Assembly: GCF_009811795.1 (NCBI RefSeq)
Contig: NZ_BLJE01000003.1
Location: 62,001 to 126,000 of the forward strand
From: Litoreibacter roseus
GTDB taxonomy: Bacteria > Pseudomonadota > Alphaproteobacteria > Rhodobacterales > Rhodobacteraceae
DNA length: 64,000 nt
Direction: 5' to 3'
The notes beneath the pieces were generated by a model, which saw only the letters and a program-made list of their open reading frames with translations, was not told the DNA's origin and made no database searches. Shown here in pieces: positions 57,255-64,000 of this stretch (position 1 is the stretch's first letter; every line of letters starts with the position of its first letter). The translations under genes and the position numbers were made by a program.

Positions 57255-58034
57255 ATGGATCTTGGAATAGCGGGAAAGACGGCACTGGTTGCGGCGTCCA
57301 GCAAAGGGTTGGGATTTGGCTGTGCCGAGGCTTTGGCAGCAGCGGGTGTCCATCTGGTGATGAACGCCCGGTCCGAGGGCCCCTTGCGCGATGCGGCGGC
57401 CCGGTTGCGGGACGCGCATGGCGTCGATGTAACAGAAGTTCCGGCCGACATTACCAGCGACGCTGGCCGAGCCGAGGTTTTGAGCGCCGCAGAGGATGCC
57501 GACATTCTGGTGACCAACGCAGGCGGTCCGCCCCCCGGCATGTGGCATGATTGGGAGCGTGAAGATTTCATCAAAGCGCTTGATGCAAACATGCTGACGC
57601 CCATCGAGCTGATGAAGGCGCTTTTGCCTAGTATGATGGACAAGGGGTGGGGGCGCGTGGTCAACATCACCTCCCAGTCCGTTAAAGCACCGATCGCCGT
57701 TCTGGGATTGTCAAATTCCGCGCGGGCCGGCTTGACCGGATACGTCGCTGGGACGGCCCGTCAGGTGGCCCCATCGGGTGTGACGATCAACAATCTATTG
57801 CCAGGCATCCATGCCACCGACCGCGCCATCGCTTTGGATTCTGGTGTGTCTGACAGTCAGGGTATCTCCATCGATGAGGCGAAGGCCCAGCGGGAGGCGA
57901 CAATTCCCGCACGGCGCTATGGGACAAAGGAAGAGTTTGGGGCGGCTTGCGCGTTTTTATGCTCGCAACACGCGGGATTTATCGTGGGCCAGAACATTCT
58001 TTTGGACGGGGGCGGCGTAAACGCGACGCTCTGA
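57255..58034 (+). CDS. Short-chain dehydrogenase/reductase with non-canonical catalytic site
   Basis: 259-residue Rossmann-fold SDR. The cofactor motif is AASSKGLGFG (T-G-x3-G-x-G variant), with ITNAGG-type VTNAGGPPPG downstream. The catalytic Ser is in ITSQSVKAP, but the expected Tyr-x3-Lys is replaced by SNSARAGLTGYV, as in a known SDR subgroup with Asn/Arg there. The C-terminal LLPGIHATDR and GQNILLDGGG match this subgroup. The substrate is probably a small ketone or 3-oxoacyl compound. GGAGGACG precedes the ATG. Confidence 0.9.
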   Translation: MDLGIAGKTALVAASSKGLGFGCAEALAAAGVHLVMNARSEGPLRDAAARLRDAHGVDVTEVPADITSDAGRAEVLSAAEDADILVTNAGGPPPGMWHDWEREDFIKALDANMLTPIELMKALLPSMMDKGWGRVVNITSQSVKAPIAVLGLSNSARAGLTGYVAGTARQVAPSGVTINNLLPGIHATDRAIALDSGVSDSQGISIDEAKAQREATIPARRYGTKEEFGAACAFLCSQHAGFIVGQNILLDGGGVNATL

Positions 58035-58098
58035 TCTGCGTCCTTATGTCAGCGCTGGCGAAAGAACCCGGACGTTCAACCAATCGGGACAAGCGGCG

Positions 58099-58683
58099 TC
58101 AGTTCTCTGACCGCCCGATGCGCTTGCTTAACCAACTACCCAAGTCGCTCGCGGACAGAATCTCTTTGGGGTGATCCATGTGAATGACCTTTAGAGGCAT
58201 GCTGTCATACTCCGCATCCTCCGGATCCTGCACGACCGTGGTGCCGCCCATGTCGTAGATCACCTGTGCCCCCCGGACGCCGTCGTTCATCGTGCCTGAC
58301 AATACAACGGCGATACCGTGTTTGCCGTGCTCTGCCGCCAGCGTCATGAATAAGGCATCGATTGAGGGCCTGAACCCAGAATCGCTCACCGCATCAGATA
58401 GGGTGAGGCGGCCTTCGCGGAAAAACGCGTGCTGACCGCCGGGGACCACGTAGATATGTCCGTTTCTCAGGCTGTCGCCATTCTGGATGCGCCTGACCGG
58501 CAGCGGGCTCTTTGTTTCCAGCACTTCTGCCAGTTTTGATTTTGGTCCGCTGTGAATGGCGATCACCACGGCGGCGTTCAGATCCTTCGGAAGATGCGCA
58601 ATGAGATCCTTGACCGCGGCAAGCCCGCCTGCTGACGCCCCGATTGCCACAACATAGCCGTCGGTCGGTTTTGTCTCCGACAT
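58099..58683 (-). CDS. Stand-alone CheB-type methylesterase domain
   Basis: 194 residues that are only the CheB catalytic domain. Catalytic Ser17 is in AIGASAGGLAAVKDL, His44 in VIAIHSGP, and the Asp in SGTMNDGVRG. There is no receiver domain. IYVVPGGQHAFFREGRLTL is also typical. CheB domains remove methyl groups from receptor glutamates, but without a receiver, CheR or a chemotaxis cluster nearby the target is unknown. It is divergent from the symporter gene. Confidence 0.92.
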   Translation of the reverse strand: MSETKPTDGYVVAIGASAGGLAAVKDLIAHLPKDLNAAVVIAIHSGPKSKLAEVLETKSPLPVRRIQNGDSLRNGHIYVVPGGQHAFFREGRLTLSDAVSDSGFRPSIDALFMTLAAEHGKHGIAVVLSGTMNDGVRGAQVIYDMGGTTVVQDPEDAEYDSMPLKVIHMDHPKEILSASDLGSWLSKRIGRSEN

Positions 58684-58852
58684 AAATGATCCAACTCCAA
58701 TAATTAAGCCACGCTAGATGGGGTCCCCCTGTACTGCAAGCACCGTCTCCCTACCGTCACAATTGCGTTTCAGGCGAAATGGCAGGTCGCGCTGCGCTTT
58801 TGGGTTTGCTAGCAGGAACGGAACAATCTCTCGCCCACGGACTTTTCCCCTC

Positions 58853-60220
58853 ATGCTCAGTACCACCATTGTCGGCCTCTTTGCCGCGTTCGTCATTGCT
58901 TCGTTTCTGGCAGCCCCGCGCCGGGCCACAGTGGAAGGGTTCTACTCAGGTCGCACAGACGGACGCGCGCCGGGCCTTTGGACGCTGGTCCTCAGCCAGG
59001 TGACCACTTGGATCTTTGCGCGGTCCCTCATGAATTCCGCGATCCTAGGCTACTATTATGGGATGCCCGGCACGCTGGCATATGCCGCCTACTACTTATC
59101 CTTTTTGACGGGCGGTTACATCGTGGGGCATCTCCGGCGAAGCGGTGCCGGGTCGGTGCAGGACTGGCTGGGTGTACGGTTCGGCAGCACGGGAAGGACC
59201 ACCTATAACGCGGTGATCGCCCTGCGTCTGCTGAGCGAAGTCTTTGCCAACCTGCTGGTGGTCGGCATGATTTTCTCAGCTGTCATGCCCGAGATTGAAA
59301 GCGCGGGGACCATTTCCATTGTGGCTGTCGCGGCGCTTGGGCTTTCCTACTCCGCATGGGGCGGTCTCTCGGCGGCTCTGCGCACCGACGTTGTTCAGAT
59401 GCTGGGCTTTCTCGGCATTTTCGGGTTCGCATTGGCGTTCCTGCTCCTCGATCCGAACTTCTCGATGGGCGCGGTTCTGACCGCCGAGGGCGTCAGCGGT
59501 ACGCGGCCCGGTTGGATCCTTCTGGCTGTGGCGCTGTTGCAGGCGTTTTCTTATCCCGCACACGATCCGGTCATGATGGACCGCGGCTTTCTAGCGGACC
59601 CCAAAACGACGCGGTCGTCATTCATTCATGCGTTCTGGCTGTCCACACTTTGCATCATCGGTTTTGGTCTGTTTGGCGTTCAGGCGGCGGTGCTGGACCG
59701 GGACGCCGATCTGCTGGTCGCATGGCGCGTGATGTTCCCCGATTGGGTTTTCGTCGCGCTCATGGTGTCCTTGTTGGTCTCGGCCCTATCTACCCTCGAC
59801 AGTGCGATGAGCTCTGCTGCACGCTTGTCGGTCGAGGAACTGCGCCTTGCACCGCGCAGCCTGAACGGCGGGCGCATTGCCATGGTCGTGTTCATGGTTC
59901 TGGGCGGGGCGCTCACCCTTTGGAACAACGCGACCCTGTTTGATGCCGTGGCCGTCAGTGGCACCGCGTCCATGTTCCTGACACCGGTGATGGTTGGCGT
60001 TTTCGTCTTCCGTTGGGATGTGCCGCTTTGGGCCTATCTGGTCAGCTTCGCGGCAGCCATCGTGGGTGCGGTTGTCTATTTCCTGCGGGCGTGGCCCACC
60101 TTGGCGCAGATTTTGCCGAGCGCACACAAGTATGAGCAGTTGCTTTGGATTTGCGTGCTGGTGCTGGTGATTGGCTTTGCCGCTGTCATCCTCGGGGCAA
60201 GGGTTGCCCGGAAGGGATGA
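58853..60220 (+). CDS. Sodium:solute symporter family (SSS) protein
   Basis: 455 residues from the ATG at 58853; an upstream ATG (58718) would add a hydrophilic N-tail not seen in this family. About twelve hydrophobic spans are visible. VLSQVTTWIFARSLMNSAIL is the region of the first Na+-binding helix, and SLLVSALSTLDSAMSSAARL in the ninth carries the second. Substrate not identifiable. A short hairpin overlaps its stop and an orphan ABC ATPase follows 62 bases later. Confidence 0.85.
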   Translation: MLSTTIVGLFAAFVIASFLAAPRRATVEGFYSGRTDGRAPGLWTLVLSQVTTWIFARSLMNSAILGYYYGMPGTLAYAAYYLSFLTGGYIVGHLRRSGAGSVQDWLGVRFGSTGRTTYNAVIALRLLSEVFANLLVVGMIFSAVMPEIESAGTISIVAVAALGLSYSAWGGLSAALRTDVVQMLGFLGIFGFALAFLLLDPNFSMGAVLTAEGVSGTRPGWILLAVALLQAFSYPAHDPVMMDRGFLADPKTTRSSFIHAFWLSTLCIIGFGLFGVQAAVLDRDADLLVAWRVMFPDWVFVALMVSLLVSALSTLDSAMSSAARLSVEELRLAPRSLNGGRIAMVVFMVLGGALTLWNNATLFDAVAVSGTASMFLTPVMVGVFVFRWDVPLWAYLVSFAAAIVGAVVYFLRAWPTLAQILPSAHKYEQLLWICVLVLVIGFAAVILGARVARKG

Positions 60221-60238
60221 GGCTGGTATCGCAGCCTC
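60219..60238 (+). other. Hairpin overlapping the SSS stop codon
   Basis: GAGGCTG-gtatcg-CAGCCTC: perfect 7-base stem and 6-base loop. No T-run follows, so intrinsic termination is uncertain; the ABC gene begins 44 bases further. Confidence 0.4.
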
Positions 60239-60281
60239 TGAGCTAATCTGATGGTTTTCATCGGATATACATGAGGCAGGC

Positions 60282-61352
60282 GTGTCCCCCAGACTTGATC
60301 TGAGAAACATCGTCAAACGTTTTGGCGCGTCGTCAGTTGTTGACGACATCTCGTTGACCGTAGCGGCAGGACAAATCACTTGTCTGCTTGGCCCATCGGG
60401 CTGCGGTAAGTCGACGACGTTGCGCATCGTGGCAGGGGTGGAGCGGCAGGACGCGGGCGAGATTTATCTCGACAATCGCTTGGTGTGCGGGCCGGGGACA
60501 CACGTGCCGCCGGAACAGCGCTCGATCGGGTTGATGTTTCAAGATTTCGCTTTGTTTCCGCACCTGACTGCCGCCCAGAACGTGGCCTTCGGGCTGACTG
60601 GGGCTAAGGCCGAAAATCGTGCACGGGCGCATGACCTTCTCGAACGCGTGGGGCTGTCGGCTTTTGCAGAGAAATACCCGCATGAGCTATCAGGGGGGGA
60701 GCAGCAGCGGGTGGCGCTGGTACGTGCGATCGCGCCGAAACCCAAAGTGATGCTTATGGATGAGCCATTCTCGGGGCTGGACAATCGCTTGCGCGATGGC
60801 ATTCGGGACGAGACGCTGAGTGTTCTGAAGGAAGAGGGCACTGCCGTTCTCCTTGTCACGCACGAGCCCGATGAGGCGATGCGCATGGCCGATGAAATTG
60901 CGCTGATGCGGGACGGAAAGATCGTCCAGCGGGGCAATCCCTACAACATCTATAACGCGCCCGTGGACAAAGCTGCGGCGGCGTTCTTCAGCGATATCAA
61001 CGTGATCCGAGGGCAGTCGAACGGCGCGCTGACCGACACGCCCTTCGGCCAGTTTTTGACGCCCGGGCATTCCGACGGCGCAACGGTGGAGATCGTTATC
61101 CGGCCCCAACACCTCAGAATTGATTTCGACCGCCAGGGACGGGGCCCCAATCCGACCCCCAGCGAAGGGGTTCCCGCCCGCGGTGTGGTGGAGCGCGCCC
61201 GTTTCATGGGGCGCGAAAGTCTGGTGGAGTTTCGGATGGATCAGGACGGATCCATTCTGACGGCGACTGTCCCGGCCGTGTTCCTGCCCAAGCCCGGTAC
61301 GGCCCTTTGGCTGACCATGCGGCGAGATCGGTGCCTTGTCTTTCCGGGCTAA
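60282..61352 (+). CDS. Orphan ABC transporter ATP-binding protein (FbpC/PotA-like)
   Basis: 356 residues. Walker A LLGPSGCGKSTTLRIVAG, Q-loop LMFQDFALFPHLTA, signature LSGGEQQRVALVRAI, Walker B VMLMDEPFSGLD, H-loop THEPDEAMRMAD. A C-terminal TOBE-type regulatory domain (about residues 240-356) suggests import of iron, spermidine or a similar solute. It starts with GTG. No permease or binding protein accompanies it, so it is an orphan subunit here. It ends with a 4-base tail-to-tail overlap with the P450 gene. Confidence 0.88.
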   Translation: MSPRLDLRNIVKRFGASSVVDDISLTVAAGQITCLLGPSGCGKSTTLRIVAGVERQDAGEIYLDNRLVCGPGTHVPPEQRSIGLMFQDFALFPHLTAAQNVAFGLTGAKAENRARAHDLLERVGLSAFAEKYPHELSGGEQQRVALVRAIAPKPKVMLMDEPFSGLDNRLRDGIRDETLSVLKEEGTAVLLVTHEPDEAMRMADEIALMRDGKIVQRGNPYNIYNAPVDKAAAAFFSDINVIRGQSNGALTDTPFGQFLTPGHSDGATVEIVIRPQHLRIDFDRQGRGPNPTPSEGVPARGVVERARFMGRESLVEFRMDQDGSILTATVPAVFLPKPGTALWLTMRRDRCLVFPG

Positions 61353-62512
61353 AGACTGACCCGCAGTTCCGACAATCCGTGGAAATGATAGTTCGGCGCG
61401 TAGCGCGGCGGCGCATCGAGACGTAAATTCGGACAGCGTTCGAACAAGGTGTTCAAGGCCAGTCCCAATTCCAGCCGGGCCAACGGGGCACCAACGCAAA
61501 AGTGGATGCCGCCCCCAAAGCTCGCATGGGTCGGTGACGCACGCCCCGGTCTGAACTCGGAGGGCGCTTCAAATGCTGACGGATCGTGGTTCGCGGAGGC
61601 AAGGATCAATCCGACCTGTTGGCCCTTCGCGAAGGAATGACCGAAGACGTCCACATCCTCGGAGGCGTAGCGCATGAACACGTGAAGCGGCGGATCAAGG
61701 CGCAGCACCTCCTCTGCAAAAGGGGCAGGATCCGCGCTTGGCCGGCACCCGGTCTCAAGGCAGTGCTTCACGCCGTTTCCGATGGAATGCACGGTGGCCT
61801 CATGTCCGGCGTTCAACAGCAGAATGCACGTCGATATCAATTCGGCCGTGCTTAAAGTCTCGCCATGTTCTTCAGCGCCAATGAGATGCGTGATCAGGTC
61901 GTCGGCGGGGATTTTGCGTCGGTGGTCGATGTAATCCGTCAGAAACGCCGCGAACTCCGTCGCTGCATCCGATGCGGCAACCTCGTCGGCATAGGTCCGG
62001 CGGGCCTGATACATCATGACCATCGCGTTGGACCAGTTCAGCAATTCGGATACGTGGATCTCCGGCACACCCAGAAGCCGGGCGATAGTAATTGCGGGGA
62101 TGGGCGTGGCGTAGGCGGTCAGCAAATCGAACGGATCGCGCGGAAACTGATCGATTAGATCGTGACACAAAGCCTGTATCTCGGGCTGCAGGCCGGCAAT
62201 GCGCCGAGACGTAAACGCGCGCAGGACGAGGCCCCGTAACCGCGTATGGCAGGGCGGATCCCGCTCCAGCATCGAGTGGGCCTCGATCTCGTAGAACGGC
62301 TGTGTATGGGGGGCGGGTGGCACTTCCATTGGGTTCTTCCGCCCAAACCGCCTGTCCCGAAGCAGGGACGACACGACCTTGTGGCTGTGGGCCATGGGCA
62401 TATCGTACTCATCCCAGAAGACCAGATCCCCCAAGCCGCGCAGTTCGTCGTAAAACGCGTAAGGGTTTTGAACAAATGCGTCTTCGGTTGGATCCTGCGC
62501 AACGGTTTTCAT
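61349..62512 (-). CDS. Cytochrome P450
   Basis: 387-residue soluble bacterial P450. The ATG at 62512 gives MKTVAQDPTEDAFVQNP; a 25-codon upstream extension is not typical. The heme ligand Cys339 is in FGGGIHFCVGAPLARLELG; the I-helix has ILLLNAGHEATVHSIGNG and the K-helix E-x-x-R is EEVLRLDPP. It lacks the usual acid-alcohol pair (A-G-H-E-A-T in place of AGxD/E-T is normal enough). Substrate and redox partner are unknown; no ferredoxin gene is beside it. Confidence 0.94.
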   Translation of the reverse strand: MKTVAQDPTEDAFVQNPYAFYDELRGLGDLVFWDEYDMPMAHSHKVVSSLLRDRRFGRKNPMEVPPAPHTQPFYEIEAHSMLERDPPCHTRLRGLVLRAFTSRRIAGLQPEIQALCHDLIDQFPRDPFDLLTAYATPIPAITIARLLGVPEIHVSELLNWSNAMVMMYQARRTYADEVAASDAATEFAAFLTDYIDHRRKIPADDLITHLIGAEEHGETLSTAELISTCILLLNAGHEATVHSIGNGVKHCLETGCRPSADPAPFAEEVLRLDPPLHVFMRYASEDVDVFGHSFAKGQQVGLILASANHDPSAFEAPSEFRPGRASPTHASFGGGIHFCVGAPLARLELGLALNTLFERCPNLRLDAPPRYAPNYHFHGLSELRVSL

Positions 62513-62532
62513 GTCACCCTGCCGCGGTTTTG

Positions 62533-63291
62533 TCAGGTCTGAATGCTGTTTTCCAAAGCGCTGATAATGGGTGAGAAATCGGCGCACGTCAGGGACGCCC
62601 CGCCCACAAGAGCGCCGTCCACGTTCGACACATCGAAGATCTCGGCGGCGTTGCTGCCTTTGACCGAGCCGCCATAGAGCAATCGGATCGATTTGCCGAC
62701 GCCGGACCCGTAGCGCTGTTCGAGGCGTGAACGGATATAGTCATGGACATCACCAATCTCGTCCAGTGTCGGGGTCTTGCCCGTGCCTATCGCCCAAACC
62801 GGCTCGTAGGCGATGACCGTATTTTCGCCCGTGATGACATCGGGCAAGGATGAGGCCAACTGACCGGCGATGATCTCCAGCGTGTTTGCCGCTTCGCGTT
62901 CTTCCAGCGTCTCGCCGATGCATACGATGACCTTCAGGCCTTGGGCGAGCGCGGCACGGGCCTGCGCACGGACGGTTTCATCGCTTTCTTCGTGATCGGT
63001 CCGCCGTTCGGAGTGACCAAGAATGACATGGGACGCGCCTGCGTCTTTCAGCATCGTCGCGGATATATCGCCCGTGTGCGCGCCGTTTTCGGCCACGTGG
63101 CAGGTTTGTCCTGCGACGGCTAGCGGGTGCGAGGCCGCTTGAACGACCATACCGCTGATCAGGGTCGCGGGTGGCGCGATGAGGATATCAACGGCCGGAT
63201 CGGGATGCGCTTCAATGATCTGATCAACTTGATCCAGATCGGCGGATGTCCCGTTCATTTTCCAGTTTCCGGCAGCAAGTTTACGGCGCAT
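62533..63291 (-). CDS. tpiA: Triosephosphate isomerase
   Basis: 252-residue TIM barrel interconverting dihydroxyacetone phosphate and glyceraldehyde-3-phosphate. Catalytic Lys in AAGNWKMNG, electrophile His in ILGHSERRTDHEE, catalytic Glu in AYEPVWAIGTGKTPT, and the C-terminal phosphate loop LLYGGSVKGSNA. Normal length. It lies 20 bases upstream of the P450 gene on the same strand. Confidence 0.98.
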   Translation of the reverse strand: MRRKLAAGNWKMNGTSADLDQVDQIIEAHPDPAVDILIAPPATLISGMVVQAASHPLAVAGQTCHVAENGAHTGDISATMLKDAGASHVILGHSERRTDHEESDETVRAQARAALAQGLKVIVCIGETLEEREAANTLEIIAGQLASSLPDVITGENTVIAYEPVWAIGTGKTPTLDEIGDVHDYIRSRLEQRYGSGVGKSIRLLYGGSVKGSNAAEIFDVSNVDGALVGGASLTCADFSPIISALENSIQT

Positions 63292-63300
63292 GCGGCTCTC

Positions 63301-63624
63301 CTAAAGGTGGTGGAGCACGCGACGTGCCAAATCGGTCGCCGCGCTATGGTCATCAAGATACTGATCCGGCACGGTCCAGTATGGCATCGATGTCTTTGTG
63401 CCGTTCTTGCGGGTATGGGTCCAGCGTATTCCGCCCTCGGCCTCCAATGTGTCGACCACATCACCCTTTGCTTTGACCAACAATTGCCCATCCGAGCGCA
63501 GAACAGCGAAGATGGTGCCATCCGAATAGAGACATAAACCGCCCATCATCTTTCGGGTGGTCACATTTGGAATGTCCGAGAAAAGTTCCAGCGCAAATTC
63601 TATGTCCGCTGGGGCGAGACTCAC
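63301..63624 (-). CDS. TfoX N-terminal-domain protein
   Basis: 107 residues that match the TfoX/Sxy N-terminal domain: TTRKMMGGLCLYSDGTIFAV, then LLVKAKGDVVD and SMPYWTVPDQYLDD. In gammaproteobacteria TfoX controls competence with CRP, but single-domain versions in alphaproteobacteria have unclear function. The start overlaps the A-type Fe-S carrier stop by four bases (ATGA), so the two are co-expressed. Confidence 0.9.
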   Translation of the reverse strand: MSLAPADIEFALELFSDIPNVTTRKMMGGLCLYSDGTIFAVLRSDGQLLVKAKGDVVDTLEAEGGIRWTHTRKNGTKTSMPYWTVPDQYLDDHSAATDLARRVLHHL

Positions 63625-63983
63625 TTTTCGAAAAGGCTTTCGTCGAACTTGATTGACTCGCCGCAGCCGCAGGCTTCTGACACGTTCGGATTGTTGAACT
63701 TGAAGCCTGATTCAAGCAACCCGGTTTCATAATCGATCTGCGTGCCAAAGAGGAACATCTGCGCCATCGGCGCAATCATCACACGGGCGGCGCCTTGCTC
63801 TACGACCTCATCATTGGGATCGACGGTGTCCACATATTCCATGGTGTATTCCATGCCCGCACAGCCGCCTTTCTTTACGCCGATGCGCAGCCCCTTGCGG
63901 CCGTCTTTTTCCATCAGCCGCGAGATCTGTGCCGCGGCCTTGTCGGTCATCGTGACAGCCTGTTTTCCCGGTATGGCGAACAT
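63621..63983 (-). CDS. A-type iron-sulfur cluster carrier (SufA/IscA/ErpA family)
   Basis: 120 residues. The family's three cysteines are in KKGGCAGMEYTMEY and EACGCGESIKFDES (C-x-C). FGTQIDYETGLLESGFKFNNPN is also a hallmark. It carries clusters from the Suf/Isc scaffold to apo-proteins; SufA is most likely from the N-terminus (MFAIPGKQAVTMTDKAAAQI). The rest of any suf operon would lie beyond the right edge. Confidence 0.93.
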   Translation of the reverse strand: MFAIPGKQAVTMTDKAAAQISRLMEKDGRKGLRIGVKKGGCAGMEYTMEYVDTVDPNDEVVEQGAARVMIAPMAQMFLFGTQIDYETGLLESGFKFNNPNVSEACGCGESIKFDESLFEK

Positions 63984-64000
63984 CGCGTCTGCCTTTCATT

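Overview
The window is a chromosomal segment of an alphaproteobacterium, most probably a member of Rhodobacterales of the Roseobacter type. The reasons are the moderately high GC content, a 14-gene nuo (complex I) operon interrupted by small Rhodobacterales-type reading frames, a NuoE with a long C-terminal helix-hairpin-helix tail, a VPLPA-type C-terminal sorting signal, and a complete leucine-degradation operon. No rRNA, tRNA, CRISPR array, transposase or phage gene was recognised.

Layout. 1-8.4 kb: on the minus strand, a cut-off family-4 glycosyltransferase overlapped by moaA, then glmS-glmU (UDP-GlcNAc synthesis). On the plus strand, a lipoprotein, a HAD phosphatase and a DegT-type aminotransferase. 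The aminotransferase overlaps, tail to tail, a minus-strand papain-like amidase gene. 8.45-16.85 kb: a plus-strand leucine/isovalerate operon (ivd, two small exported proteins, mccB, an ASCH protein, mccA, a GST, HMG-CoA lyase, methylglutaconyl-CoA hydratase) preceded by a palindromic operator-like site. 16.85-21.54 kb: a three-gene minus-strand operon that is the most unusual part of the window. It comprises an 84-residue secreted-type precursor peptide ending in six perfect W-X-N triplets plus a final W, a radical SAM/SPASM enzyme, and a 1093-residue membrane-anchored protein of unknown function. It looks like a ribosomally made, cyclophane-type (triceptide-like) peptide system. 21.6-23.05 kb: a KtrB/TrkH potassium channel subunit.

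23.3-45 kb: nuoA-N on the plus strand. Many extra genes sit between the nuo genes: a sulfotransferase, an 87-codon frame, an HhH-domain paralogue of the NuoE tail, a DUF5337-like membrane protein, an EF-hand protein, a lipoprotein, a DUF5333-like protein, a pentapeptide-repeat protein, a methyltransferase-like protein, a CMD-family protein and a 29-residue single-span membrane protein. birA follows nuoN and would supply the biotinylation needed by MccA. 45.3-48.4 kb: coaX, RNase J and a GNAT acetyltransferase.

48.4-64 kb: mixed housekeeping and accessory genes. These are an ankyrin protein, a DEAD-box helicase, OsmC, a TPR protein, a von Willebrand A-domain protein with a VPLPA sorting tail, prfC, a glyoxalase-fold protein, a SnoaL-like protein with a LexA-like box, an SDR with a non-canonical active site, a stand-alone CheB methylesterase domain, a sodium:solute symporter, an orphan ABC ATPase, a P450, tpiA, a TfoX-like protein and an A-type Fe-S carrier.

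Functions were assigned by reading motifs and family resemblance from memory, without database searches.
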